This document shows, piece by piece, positions 39,451 through 48,459 of a stretch of DNA of 64,000 nucleotides. Origin of the DNA: CAVYVZ01 sp963772065 (GTDB lineage Bacteria > Acidobacteriota > Vicinamibacteria > Vicinamibacterales > UBA2999). The position numbers and the translations under genes were made by a program. Position 1 is the first letter of the stretch. Each line of letters starts with the position of its first letter. The stretch is taken from NCBI GenBank assembly GCA_963772065.1, contig CAVYVZ010000009.1:186001-250000 (forward strand), in the 5' to 3' direction. The notes under the pieces are model-generated. The model was not told the DNA's origin. It was given only the letters and a program-made list of their open reading frames with translations, and made no database searches.

Positions 39451-40351
39451 ATGCCGGAGCTGCCCGACATCCTGCTCTACCTCCACGCGCTGCGGCCGAG
39501 GGTGGTCGGGCATCGCGTGGAGGCAGTACCGGCTGGCGAGTCCGTTTCTGCTCCGGTCGATCGATCCGCCTCTCTCGTCGATCGAGGGGCGCGCGATCGT
39601 CGGGCTGCTGCGGCTCGGCAAGCGCGTCGTGTTCGAAGCGGACGGCGATCTCTTTCTCGTGTTTCATCTGATGATCGCCGGGCGCTTCCGATGGAAAGAG
39701 CGAGGTACGCGGATTCCCGGCAAGGTCGGCCTGCTGGCGATCGATTTCGAGCACGGGACCCTGATCCTCACCGAGGCCGGCACGAAGCGCCAGGCGTCGC
39801 TCCACGTGGTCTCGGGTCGCGCGGCGCTCGCGCAGCACGATCCTGGCGGCCTCGACGTGATGACCGCGACGCTGCCTGAGTTTGCGGAAGCGCTGACGCG
39901 CGAGAACCACACCCTGAAGCGCGCCCTCACCGACCCGCATCTGTTCAGCGGCATCGGCAACGCCTACTCCGATGAGATCCTTCATGCGGCCCGGCTGTCG
40001 CCGTTCAAGCAGACGCGCGCGCTGCCGGACGAGGAGGTGCGGCGCCTGCACGACGCGACGCGGCAGACTCTGTCGCGATGGATCGCGCGGCTGCAGCAGG
40101 AAACCGGCGACGGCTTCCCCGAGAAGGTCACCGCGTTCCGCGACGGAATGGCGGTGCACGGCCGGTACAATGAACCGTGTCCCGACTGCGGTACACCTGT
40201 CCAGCGCGTCGTGTATGCGGCCAATGAAGCGAACTACTGTCCCAGCTGCCAGACGGGTGGACGGCTGCTCGCGGATCGTTCGCTCTCGCGCCTGTTGAAG
40301 GAAGATTGGCCGCGGACGCTCGAGGAGTTGGAGCGGAAGAAGAAAGGCTGA
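39451..40351 (+). CDS. Formamidopyrimidine-DNA glycosylase / endonuclease VIII family, apparent frameshift
   Basis: A base-excision repair glycosylase/AP lyase of about 299 residues. The catalytic proline and glutamate are P2 and E3 (M-P-E-L-P-D). The helix-two-turn-helix region includes S-G-I-G-N-A-Y-S-D-E-I-L, and a C-terminal zinc finger C-P-D-C...C-P-S-C is intact. The frame breaks at G39523 in GTGGAGgCAGTAC; removing one G restores H-R-V-E-Q-Y-R-L-A-S-P-F. It may be MutM (8-oxoguanine) or Nei-like (oxidised pyrimidines); I cannot decide from sequence alone. It starts directly after the amidohydrolase stop. Confidence 0.85.
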
Positions 40352-40352
40352 C

Positions 40353-41606
40353 ATGCCCTCGGCGGATACCAAGCAGGCGGAGAAGGAGTATCTGTTCCGC
40401 ACGGGCTCGTCGGAATGGGAGCGGGTGAAGCCGTTTTCCCACGAGGGGGCAGACACGCTCATCGACAGCGCGCGGCTCCTGCACGACTTCGCCGCCGCGA
40501 TGCTGGCGCTGCAACCGGCGCCAACCGACCTGATTCTCGATCTCGGCGCCGGCGGATGCTGGTGCTCCGACCTGCTTCGGAAGTTGAACCGGCGATCGGT
40601 GGCGGTCGACATTTCGTGGGACATGCTCCGCGCCGGCCGGTCCCGGCCCGCCGGCTCGAGCCTCGTCGCGGCGGCGGGCGATATGGAGCGCCTGCCGTTT
40701 CGTGACGGCGCGTTCGACAAGGCGGTGTGCCTGAACGCGCTGCATCACGTGCCAGACATGCGCGCCGCTGTACGCGAGATCGCGCGCGTGCTGAACGACG
40801 AGGGGGTGGTGTTGTTCTCGGAGCCGGGAAAGGGTCACGCGGATGCGCCGGTGGCCGTTGCGGCCGTCCGCGATTTCGGCGTCCTCGAGCAGGAGGTCCT
40901 GGTCCCCGAGCTCTTTGACGCGTGTTGGGAGGCCGGCTTCCACGACGTCCGATTGAAGCCGATGTCGTACTCGCTCCCAGAATTCGATCTCAGCCTCCGC
41001 GAATGGCATGCGTGGTCTCGAACCGCTCGGTCGAAGCGGCCGATGCGCGCGCTCGGCAAGATGCGGCGCGCGATGGCAGAGTTCTTCGGTCTGGGAAAGC
41101 AGGGCGCCCTCTTCGAGGATGCGTTCGGGATTACGGCCGTGCGCGTGCTGCGAGGCGCCATGGAGGCGCACCCGGTCGTGGTGGCGGCCAAGGCTCCCCA
41201 GGCGTTGTCATCGAAATCCACGTACGCGGCGGCGATCGCTGTGGAGCCGGGGGCGGACCGCGCACCCGCTGGACGGCCGATCTCGTTCCGCGTCCGTCTC
41301 AAAAACGTCGGCGCCGCGACATGGCGCGCGCGCGATCCCCGCGACGTCGGACACGTCACGCTCGGCATTCAGGTTCTGGACGCGGAACAGCGCCTCCTCG
41401 CCCGCGATCATCAGCGTGTCGCGCTGCCGCACGACGTTCGGCCCCGAGAGACGATCGTCCTTTCGTTCGACTGCCAGGCGCCGTCGACGCCCGGCACGTA
41501 TCATCTGAAGTTCGACCTCGTGGCCGAGGGCGTCACGTGGTTCGAAGCGACCGGCTCGCGGCCGGCGTCGCGCCAGCTGGACGTGACGAGCGCCTCGACG
41601 TCGTGA
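40353..41606 (+). CDS. Class I SAM-dependent methyltransferase with C-terminal Ig-like domain
   Basis: 417 residues. Residues ~60-165 form the methyltransferase core: L-D-L-G-A-G-G-C-W-C-S as motif I, and G-D-M-E-R-L-P-F-R-D-G-A-F-D with A-L-H-H-V-P as the later motifs. Residues ~295-410 look like a beta-sandwich: I-S-F-R-V-R-L-K-N-V-G-A-A-T-W-R-A followed by P-G-T-Y-H-L-K-F-D-L-V-A-E-G-V-T-W-F. This C-terminal unit resembles the all-beta add-ons of polysaccharide-related enzymes such as ABC-transporter carbohydrate-binding domains. It overlaps the next gene by four bases, so the two probably act together on a glycan or lipid-linked sugar. Confidence 0.82.
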   Translation: MPSADTKQAEKEYLFRTGSSEWERVKPFSHEGADTLIDSARLLHDFAAAMLALQPAPTDLILDLGAGGCWCSDLLRKLNRRSVAVDISWDMLRAGRSRPAGSSLVAAAGDMERLPFRDGAFDKAVCLNALHHVPDMRAAVREIARVLNDEGVVLFSEPGKGHADAPVAVAAVRDFGVLEQEVLVPELFDACWEAGFHDVRLKPMSYSLPEFDLSLREWHAWSRTARSKRPMRALGKMRRAMAEFFGLGKQGALFEDAFGITAVRVLRGAMEAHPVVVAAKAPQALSSKSTYAAAIAVEPGADRAPAGRPISFRVRLKNVGAATWRARDPRDVGHVTLGIQVLDAEQRLLARDHQRVALPHDVRPRETIVLSFDCQAPSTPGTYHLKFDLVAEGVTWFEATGSRPASRQLDVTSASTS

Positions 41607-43894
41607 AGGTCACTCGCTACCTCTCACGGCTGTCGCGAGCGTTCTGGTTGAGCCTTGCCGCGTACGCGTGCGTGGCGACATGGCAGGGGCGGGATGTCCT
41701 GCGAGGCCTCTACTCTGGCATCGCCAGCGACGCGGGCGATCCGCTCCTGAACGCCACGGTGATCTCGTGGAGCGCGCAGCACGTGCCGTGGACGCAAGCG
41801 TGGTGGAACCTGCCCACCTACGCACCGACCCCGGACGCCATGACGTTTGCCGAGCATCTGCTCGGCATCGCGCCGATCTCGACGCCGCTGTACTGGCTGA
41901 CCGGCAGCGGGCTCGCCGCCTACAACCTCACGCTGCTGCTCACGTTTCCGCTCTGCGGAGCGGCAATGTTCCTGCTCGTCCATCACCTCACTCGAAATGG
42001 AGCGGCGTCGTTCGTGTCCGGGCTCGCTTATGCCTTCGCGCCGTACCGAATCGCTCATCTGTGGCATGTGCAGATTCTCGCGTCGTTCTGGCTGCCGCTT
42101 GCCTTCCTCGGCCTTCACCAGTACCTGGACACGGGGAGGCGATCGTGGCTCCTGCTCTTCGGGCTGGCGTGGGCATTTCAGGCCGCTGCGAATGGGTATT
42201 ACCTGGTTTTTTCGTCCGTTCTGATCGGCTTGTGGATTCTGTGGTTCGTGGTCTTCTCGCGCCGATGGTCCGCGTTGTGGCGCATTGCCGCGGCGGCCGT
42301 GATTGCGTCGGTGCCGCTCTGGCCGATCGTGCTCCGCTATGCCGCTGTGCATACCTTCCATGGCTTCTCTCGAAGCCTCGACGAAGTGATGGTCTTCAGC
42401 CCGGACATTGCGGGCGTACTGTGCGCATCGGCGCGGTTACAGTTCTGGGGATGGCTGCAGGTTGGCTGCAAGCTCGAAGGGGAGCTCTTTCCAGGCCTCA
42501 CGATCCCGTTGTTCTCCGCGCTCGCCGTCGTGCTTCTCTGGCGTTCCGCTGTTGCGCTGCCGCGGATGCGATGGCTGCGAGCCGCCGTGTGGATCGCGAT
42601 CGCCATCGCATCGATCTATTTCGCCATCGCCATCAGCGTGTGGTGGGCAGGACGCTGGCGTCTCGAGCTCGGACCGATCACCGCCACGGCTTCTTCGTTC
42701 AAACGATTCTTCTCGGTTGCGCTATGGGCCGCGATCGTCGCGTTCGCACTCACCGCGCGGTTCGGCCGCATCGCCGTGACGGCCACGAGCTGGTTCTACG
42801 CGGCCGCTGCGTTGGCCACATGGCTGCTGGCGCTTGGCCCCGTCCCGATGCTCGCCGGCGCTCGTGCCTTCGGGATGGCGCCGTACTCCTGGCTGATGGT
42901 CCTGCCCGGCGTGGACGCCCTCCGCGTTCCGTCGCGGTTCTGGATGATGACGGTGTTCTGTCTGGCCGTCTTGTCGGGTCTGCTCGTGAGCCGGGTCCTC
43001 GCCGCTCTCGGTCCTCGAATCGGAGCCGTACTCGTCGCTCTGGTCGCGTCAGGCATTGTGCTTGACGGCTGGATTGCTCGAATCCCTATCGACAGGGCGC
43101 CCGACATGCTATGGGCCGATCGCCTGTCGGGCTCGACGGTCCTCGAGCTGCCCTTTCAGCACATCGACACCCCGCCGGGGTTTCGCGCCGCTGAAGGAGG
43201 CTGGCGAAGCGTGAACGGATACAGCGGCTTCGATCCGCCCTCGTATGCCGTGCTGCGAGCCGCGGCGCGAGCGGAAGACGGCTCCTTTCTCCGACACCTG
43301 CTTCGATCGGGCGATGCGAGCGTGATCGTTCGGAAGGATGCCCCGCGGCAGGTCGACATGGTGCAGCGCGAGGCCCGCTCGGCGGCGATCGCCGAGACAG
43401 ACGACCGATTGCTCTACGTCATTCCGCAGCGTTCGCCTCTTCCTCGCGTCGGCCGGCGTGTCGCCGTTGCCCGCGTGACATCCTCGTGCGCAGCCGACCT
43501 CGTGCACCAGGTGGTCGACGGCCGACGGACTACTGCATGGGACTGCGGACCTCAGTTCAGGGAGGAACATCTGGTCCTGGATATCGGCCAGGTCCAGAAC
43601 GTCGGAGCGGTGCGGCAGGCCCTTGGACGCCGCACCGTCGACCACCCACGCGAGCTCGTGATTGAAACGTCGGAGGATCACGTTGCGTGGCGGCCCGCAT
43701 GGTCCGGCGGCACCGCGGGGCTCGTCTTCCAGGCGGCTGTCGAACAGCCTCTGAACGTGTCCATCGTCGTGCCGTTCGAACCGCGCCCCGCGCGTTATGT
43801 CAGGCTGCGTCAGGTCGCCATCGACCCGCACTCGCATTGGTCGGTCGCCGAGATTGAGCTGTACGAATCTACGGACGCTGCGCCGCGAGATTGA
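41603..43894 (+). CDS. Polytopic membrane protein with C-terminal F5/8 type C-like domain (YfhO/GT-C-like)
   Basis: 763 residues from a GTG that overlaps the previous stop. About 10-12 hydrophobic segments fill residues 1-480. The first periplasmic loop carries D-A-G-D-P-L-L-N, like the acidic catalytic loop of GT-C glycosyltransferases. After the membrane part, a soluble region ends in a discoidin-like domain (about residues 620-760), with Q-V-V-D-G-R-R-T-T-A-W-D, L-D-I-G-Q-V-Q-N and A-R-Y-V-R-L-R-Q. A polyprenyl-phosphate-sugar-dependent transferase is likely. Convergent overlap of 26 bases with the next gene. Confidence 0.75.
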   Translation: MKVTRYLSRLSRAFWLSLAAYACVATWQGRDVLRGLYSGIASDAGDPLLNATVISWSAQHVPWTQAWWNLPTYAPTPDAMTFAEHLLGIAPISTPLYWLTGSGLAAYNLTLLLTFPLCGAAMFLLVHHLTRNGAASFVSGLAYAFAPYRIAHLWHVQILASFWLPLAFLGLHQYLDTGRRSWLLLFGLAWAFQAAANGYYLVFSSVLIGLWILWFVVFSRRWSALWRIAAAAVIASVPLWPIVLRYAAVHTFHGFSRSLDEVMVFSPDIAGVLCASARLQFWGWLQVGCKLEGELFPGLTIPLFSALAVVLLWRSAVALPRMRWLRAAVWIAIAIASIYFAIAISVWWAGRWRLELGPITATASSFKRFFSVALWAAIVAFALTARFGRIAVTATSWFYAAAALATWLLALGPVPMLAGARAFGMAPYSWLMVLPGVDALRVPSRFWMMTVFCLAVLSGLLVSRVLAALGPRIGAVLVALVASGIVLDGWIARIPIDRAPDMLWADRLSGSTVLELPFQHIDTPPGFRAAEGGWRSVNGYSGFDPPSYAVLRAAARAEDGSFLRHLLRSGDASVIVRKDAPRQVDMVQREARSAAIAETDDRLLYVIPQRSPLPRVGRRVAVARVTSSCAADLVHQVVDGRRTTAWDCGPQFREEHLVLDIGQVQNVGAVRQALGRRTVDHPRELVIETSEDHVAWRPAWSGGTAGLVFQAAVEQPLNVSIVVPFEPRPARYVRLRQVAIDPHSHWSVAEIELYESTDAAPRD

Positions 43895-44648
43895 GCCTCC
43901 AGTAGTCCAACTCGAACGGCGGTGAGTCGAGCGCGGCCTGCTCGGTCAGCCGCTCCATGAAGCGCTCGCGCAGCGATGCGTCGCGAAGGTGTTCCAGGTG
44001 CGGCCGGCAGATGACGTGTTCGACGAATTCGCTGTACGCGCCAGCATCGGGCTGCAGGACCGGGCTGGCTTGAAGACTGGTCTGGATCTGCGCGAACCCT
44101 GCCTTCTCGAGGCGACGTGCGGTGGTGTCGGCGTCCGCAAATTCCCACGGGTGCGTCCATCGGGTGAAGTGCGGCGCAAAGACCGGCTCGCGCATGAGAC
44201 GCGCGCATCGTTCGTGGACGCGGTGCAGGTTCGGACCGCCTCCGCACTGCGCCACGAGCCGGCCGCCGGGCCTGAGCGCCGTGACCAGGCTGGCGAAGAG
44301 GCGCTCGTGGTCGAGTACCCAGTGGAACGTCGCGGTGCTGAAGATGGCGTCGGCGGCGCGTGCGAACGGCAGCGCCGCGGCGTCGGCGCAGACAAACATC
44401 ACGCGGTCGGCGAAACGCGCCGCGAGGTGCTCGCGAGCGGTCCGGAGCATGTTCCCGGATTGATCGACGCCGACCGCCCGTCCTCGGGGCAACCGCTCGG
44501 CCAGCTTTTCTGTGAGTCGGCCGGTCCCGCACCCGACGTCGAGCACGGTTTCTTCGCCGGAGAGCGGCAGCCGCTCCAGCACGGGCAGTCCCCAGTCGAG
44601 CTGAGGGTTGGAGACCTTGTGATACACCCCTGCGTTCCACTCGCGCAT
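43869..44648 (-). CDS. SAM-dependent methyltransferase (trans-aconitate methyltransferase-like)
   Basis: About 259 residues from the ATG at 44648, which has GAAAGG upstream. Motif I is V-L-D-V-G-C-G-T-G-R-L, followed by V-G-V-D-Q-S-G-N-M-L, D-A-A-A-L-P-F and the F-S-T-A-T-F-H-W-V motif typical of trans-aconitate 2-methyltransferase-like enzymes. An alternative ATG at 44702 would add 18 residues, but its codon overlaps the start codon of the divergent gene. The substrate is a small carboxylate or similar; not certain. Confidence 0.85.
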   Translation of the reverse strand: MREWNAGVYHKVSNPQLDWGLPVLERLPLSGEETVLDVGCGTGRLTEKLAERLPRGRAVGVDQSGNMLRTAREHLAARFADRVMFVCADAAALPFARAADAIFSTATFHWVLDHERLFASLVTALRPGGRLVAQCGGGPNLHRVHERCARLMREPVFAPHFTRWTHPWEFADADTTARRLEKAGFAQIQTSLQASPVLQPDAGAYSEFVEHVICRPHLEHLRDASLRERFMERLTEQAALDSPPFELDYWRLNLAAQRP

Positions 44649-44700
44649 CGCTCGTAACCTTTCGACCGCCTCGGACGTGTTGTCGATGAGAGGTTCAATC

Positions 44701-46029
44701 ATGCGCGAAATCCCCAAGAACATCGATGCCGCCGTGGTCGGCGGAGGCCTGGCTGGACTGACCGCCGCCGTACTGCTGGCCGAGAGCGGGCAGCGCGTCG
44801 CGGTGTTCGAACGTTCGGAATCGATCGGCGGTCGTGCCGTGACACAGGTCAAGGACGGCTTTCATTTCAATCTGGGCCCTCACGCCTGGTACACCGGGGG
44901 GCCGGGAACCGGCGTGCTGGCGCGCCTCGGCGTTCGCCTTCCGGGTCGCTCTCCAAAACCGGCGGGAGCATTTGCTCTCCTCGACGACCGGCTGCACACG
45001 CTCCCGATCGGCTTCGTCTCTCTGCTCACCACGGATCTGCTCGGTGTGCACGGAAAGATCGAGGCTGCCCGAATGCTCGCGCGACTGTCGCGGCTGGACA
45101 CCGCTCCGTTCGACGGCCAGACGTTCTCGGAGTGGCTCGACGCGCACGTTCGCGATCCTCGCGTTCGCGACGTACTCAGCATGTTCGTGCGCGTCGCGGT
45201 GTACGCGAACGCGGCGGAACTCATGAGCGCGGGGACGAGTCTCTCATCGTTCCAGCTGGTGCTTCGGCACAACGTGCTGTACCTCGATCGCGGGTGGCAG
45301 TCCATCGTCGACGCGTTGCGCGCCCTCGCGGATGCGCGCAAGGTGCAGGTGATTCGCTCCGCACCCGTCGCGGAGGTGATTCGCGAGGATGTCGTGCGCG
45401 GCGTTCGACTGAGTGGCGGGGAAACAGTTTCCGCGCCGAATGTGGTGCTCGCTGTTCCTCCCGACGTTGTCGCCGGGCTGGTCCCCGACATGCCGGCGCG
45501 GGTCGTGGAGCGATGGAGCGGCGTTGCATCGAAGGCGGCATGCCTGGACCTTGGTCTGGCCCGCCTGCCGAAGCACGCGCACACGGTGGCGTTTGGAGTG
45601 GACCGTCCGTTGTACTATTCCGTCCATTCTGCAACCGCGGATCTCGCGCCCGCCATGGGCGCGACCATTCACGTCGCGAAGTACCTGGATCCGATGACGA
45701 GCCACGATCCTTCCGCCGATCGAGGTGAGCTCGAGGACTGCCTCGATCTGCTTCAGCCAGGTTGGCGGTCCGAGATCGTCGTGCAGCGGTATCTTCCCGC
45801 CATGACCGTCGCCAACGCGATACCGCTTGCGGCGGCCAATGGACTGAAGGGTCGCCCGGGCGTGGAGGTCTCCGAGCTGCCGGGGCTGTTCCTGGCGGGA
45901 GACTGGGTCGGGCCGGAGGGCACGCTGGCGAACGCATCCATTGCCAGTGCCGCACAGGCGGCGAAGTTGATCGGCGAACGCCGGTGCGCCGCGCGACCGC
46001 GTCCGCTCAAGGCTGGCGCCGTGGCATGA
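44701..46029 (+). CDS. FAD-dependent oxidoreductase, phytoene-desaturase-like
   Basis: 442 residues. The dinucleotide-binding motif V-V-G-G-G-L-A-G-L-T-A-A is at residues ~12-23, with the ribose-binding E at its end (F-E-R-S-E-S-I-G-G-R-A). The C-terminal FAD motif is L-F-L-A-G-D-W-V-G-P-E-G. GAGAGG precedes the ATG. Family members are amine oxidases, carotenoid desaturases or similar flavoproteins. There are no carotenoid genes nearby; instead the stop overlaps the start of an ECF41-type sigma factor (ATGA at 46026-46029), the genomic arrangement typical for that sigma group. Confidence 0.88.
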   Translation: MREIPKNIDAAVVGGGLAGLTAAVLLAESGQRVAVFERSESIGGRAVTQVKDGFHFNLGPHAWYTGGPGTGVLARLGVRLPGRSPKPAGAFALLDDRLHTLPIGFVSLLTTDLLGVHGKIEAARMLARLSRLDTAPFDGQTFSEWLDAHVRDPRVRDVLSMFVRVAVYANAAELMSAGTSLSSFQLVLRHNVLYLDRGWQSIVDALRALADARKVQVIRSAPVAEVIREDVVRGVRLSGGETVSAPNVVLAVPPDVVAGLVPDMPARVVERWSGVASKAACLDLGLARLPKHAHTVAFGVDRPLYYSVHSATADLAPAMGATIHVAKYLDPMTSHDPSADRGELEDCLDLLQPGWRSEIVVQRYLPAMTVANAIPLAAANGLKGRPGVEVSELPGLFLAGDWVGPEGTLANASIASAAQAAKLIGERRCAARPRPLKAGAVA

Positions 46030-46985
46030 ACGACCGTTCCGACGAGACGGTCCGCGCGACCGCGGCGCGGGAATTCCAGGCGCACCGCCGTTTTCTGTGG
46101 GGCCTCTGCTACCGGATCACCGGCAGCGCAGCCGATGCCGACGATCTCGTGCAGGAAACGTTCGTGCGCGCGATCGAGCGGCCTCCGCGCGATCCCGACA
46201 ACAGCTGGCGCGCGTGGCTCGCACGCGTGGCTGCGAATCTGGCGCTCGACGCGCTCCGGCGCCGCAAACGCCGCGAGTACGTCGGACCGTGGCTGCCCTC
46301 GCCGATCGACACGGGAAACGAGGCCTCGCCGCCCGGACACGAGCCTGCCTCGCCCGACGCCACCACCGAACACCGGTACGACCTCGTCGAGAGCGTGTCG
46401 ATCGCGTTTCTGCTGGCGCTCGAGCACCTGACGCCGCGGCAGCGCGCGGTGCTGATCCTGCGCGACGTATTCGACTACACCGTTCAGGAAACCGCGAAAG
46501 CCCTCGACCTGACGCAGACGAACGTCAAGGTGACGCATCACCGCGCCCGCGAAGCCATGAAGGGATATGACGCCTCGCGCCTGCGCCCCACGCGCGACCG
46601 CCAGTCCCGGACGGCGGAGCAACTGCGGACCTTTCTCGAATGTCTGCGGAACCAGGATGTCGCCGGCGTCGAGGCACTGCTCGCGGCCGACGCCTGCGCG
46701 CTCAGCGACGGCGGGGGCGAGTACCACGCAGCCCAGCTCCCCATCCTCGGACGACGGAAGGTGGCGCGTTTCCTCGTAGGCCTCTCGGCCAAAGGAGGCA
46801 CGAAGCTTCAGCTCGGATTTCGAATGCTCAACGGGCTCCCGGCAGTGCTCGTCGAGGCGCCGCCAAGACCTGGCTTTGCGTCGCGGTTCACCTTCCAAGT
46901 CGCGCTGGACCAGAGCGGGACCATCGCGGCGGTCTATTCGGTGCTTGCGTCGCGCAAGCTTCTGGCGATACCCGAGTCGACATAG
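46026..46985 (+). CDS. ECF41-type RNA polymerase sigma factor with SnoaL-like C-terminal domain
   Basis: 319 residues. Sigma region 2 is F-L-W-G-L-C-Y-R-I-T-G-S-A-A-D-A-D-D-L-V-Q-E-T-F, and region 4 is L-T-P-R-Q-R-A-V-L-I-L-R-D-V-F-D-Y-T-V-Q-E-T-A. A ~110-residue C-terminal extension carries the D-G-G-G motif (A-L-S-D-G-G-G-E-Y), the signature of group ECF41, where the extension acts as a built-in regulator in place of an anti-sigma factor. ECF41 factors usually control an adjacent oxidoreductase, epimerase or carboxymuconolactone-decarboxylase-like gene; here the FAD oxidoreductase directly upstream is the natural candidate. Confidence 0.9.
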   Translation: MNDRSDETVRATAAREFQAHRRFLWGLCYRITGSAADADDLVQETFVRAIERPPRDPDNSWRAWLARVAANLALDALRRRKRREYVGPWLPSPIDTGNEASPPGHEPASPDATTEHRYDLVESVSIAFLLALEHLTPRQRAVLILRDVFDYTVQETAKALDLTQTNVKVTHHRAREAMKGYDASRLRPTRDRQSRTAEQLRTFLECLRNQDVAGVEALLAADACALSDGGGEYHAAQLPILGRRKVARFLVGLSAKGGTKLQLGFRMLNGLPAVLVEAPPRPGFASRFTFQVALDQSGTIAAVYSVLASRKLLAIPEST

Positions 46986-48459
46986 AATCCAATCCCACCT
47001 GCTGACGATTCTCTTCTTCGTCTGCGCCGCGGCGGCCGCCGCTTCCGCGCAGCCCGCGGCGCCGGAACTTCGCTGGGGCGGCGATGCGGAAGGCGGTGCG
47101 CCGTTTGTCGAGGCCGATCCCCGCGACCCGACGCGCGTGGTCGGATTCGACGTCGAGATCGCGGCGCTCCTCGCCCAGGAGCTCGGTCGCACTCCGCGCT
47201 TCGTGCAGGCGGGCTTCACGAGCCTCGAGGCCGCGGTCGCGCGCGGTGACTTCGACATCGGCCTGAGCGGTCTCGAGGACACGCCGGCCAGACGCGCGCG
47301 GCTCGCGGTCACGATTCCGTACTATGAGTTCCGGGAGATCCTCACCGTTCGCGACGCCGATCGCGCCCGCTTTCGCACGTTGAACGACCTTCGCGGCCGG
47401 CGCGTCGCGACGCTCGGTTCCACCCTCGCTTACGACGTGCTGCGCGACGCCGAACGGTCGATCGGGATTCAGCCGATCGTCTACGAGGACGACGTCCATC
47501 CGTACGGCGATCTGGCGCTCGGCCGCGTCGACGCCGTGCTCCTCGACCAGGTGCTCGCCGAGCGCGGGGTGCGGCGCAATCCGACGCTGATCAACCAGGA
47601 CACGACGATCGCGACGGGCCGCTACGTCGGCATCCTCGCCCCGAACAACATCGCGCTTCGCGATCGGGTCGACGACATCCTGCGCCGGGCGATGCGCGAT
47701 GGCCGGCTCGAAGCGATCTTCCGCCGATGGAACATGTGGAACGACGATCAGCCGACGCTGTACGCGCGGATGCCGCTCGGCGAGCAGCCCACCGACATCA
47801 GGATCGTCGAGCCCTCGACATGGGACGCGGCGCGTCGCTACCTGCCAGCGCTGCTGCGGGCCGCTGCCGTCACGATCGTGCTGTCGTGTCTCTCCATGAT
47901 GCTCGCCGTGGTGCTCGGCGCGATGATCGCCAGCGGCCGTGTGTACGGCGGGCGGCCGCTCCAGGTGGTCCTCACGGCGTGGGTGGAGATCATCCGGGGC
48001 ACGCCGCTCCTGCTGCAGTTGTTCGCGTTGTATTTCGGACTGGCCGCCGTGATCCAGCTCCCGGCGTTCGCCGCCGGCATCATCGGGCTGGGCGTGAACT
48101 ATGCCGCCTACGAGAGCGAGATCTATCGCGGTGCGCTCGAAGCCGTTCCGCGTGGGCAGCTCGACGCCGCGCGCACGCTCGGATTCAGCGAGCGGCAGAT
48201 TCTGGTGCTGGTGCGCGCGCCGCAGGCGTTCCGCCTGGCGCTGGCGCCGATGACCAACGACTTCGTCGCCCTGCTGAAGGACAGCTCGCTCGTATCCGTC
48301 ATCACCGTGGTGGAGCTGACCAAGCAGACGCAGATCTTCGCGGCCAACATCGGGAGCTGGGTCGTCCCGGGCGCGATGTGCGCGGCGCTCTACCTGGTGC
48401 TGTCGCTGCCGCTCGCGCGCCTGGCGCGCCGCATCGAGAAGGGGTGGAAGCGGGCGTGA
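46945..48459 (+). CDS. Amino-acid ABC transporter, substrate-binding/permease fusion
   Basis: Roughly 485-505 residues. After a hydrophobic leader, a class-3 periplasmic binding domain covers about residues 30-275 (G-F-D-V-E-I-A-A-L-L-A-Q-E-L-G, R-R-V-A-T-L-G-S-T). A BPD_transp_1 permease follows, with E-I-I-R-G-T-P-L-L-L-Q-L-F and the EAA loop Y-R-G-A-L-E-A-V-P-R-G-Q-L-D-A-A-R-T-L-G. The two parts are in one frame. There is no ATG or GTG at the right place; the TTG at 46945 inside the sigma gene, or a CTG at 46999/47002, are the options. The ATPase gene follows with a four-base overlap. Confidence 0.88.
   Translation: MRRASFWRYPSRHRIQSHLLTILFFVCAAAAAASAQPAAPELRWGGDAEGGAPFVEADPRDPTRVVGFDVEIAALLAQELGRTPRFVQAGFTSLEAAVARGDFDIGLSGLEDTPARRARLAVTIPYYEFREILTVRDADRARFRTLNDLRGRRVATLGSTLAYDVLRDAERSIGIQPIVYEDDVHPYGDLALGRVDAVLLDQVLAERGVRRNPTLINQDTTIATGRYVGILAPNNIALRDRVDDILRRAMRDGRLEAIFRRWNMWNDDQPTLYARMPLGEQPTDIRIVEPSTWDAARRYLPALLRAAAVTIVLSCLSMMLAVVLGAMIASGRVYGGRPLQVVLTAWVEIIRGTPLLLQLFALYFGLAAVIQLPAFAAGIIGLGVNYAAYESEIYRGALEAVPRGQLDAARTLGFSERQILVLVRAPQAFRLALAPMTNDFVALLKDSSLVSVITVVELTKQTQIFAANIGSWVVPGAMCAALYLVLSLPLARLARRIEKGWKRA

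Noticed and set aside
37366..39621. A 751-codon frame antisense to the amidohydrolase
   Set aside because: It runs through the real amidohydrolase and part of the cyanophycinase-like gene in other frames; composition is Arg/His/Asp-rich and no motif is present.
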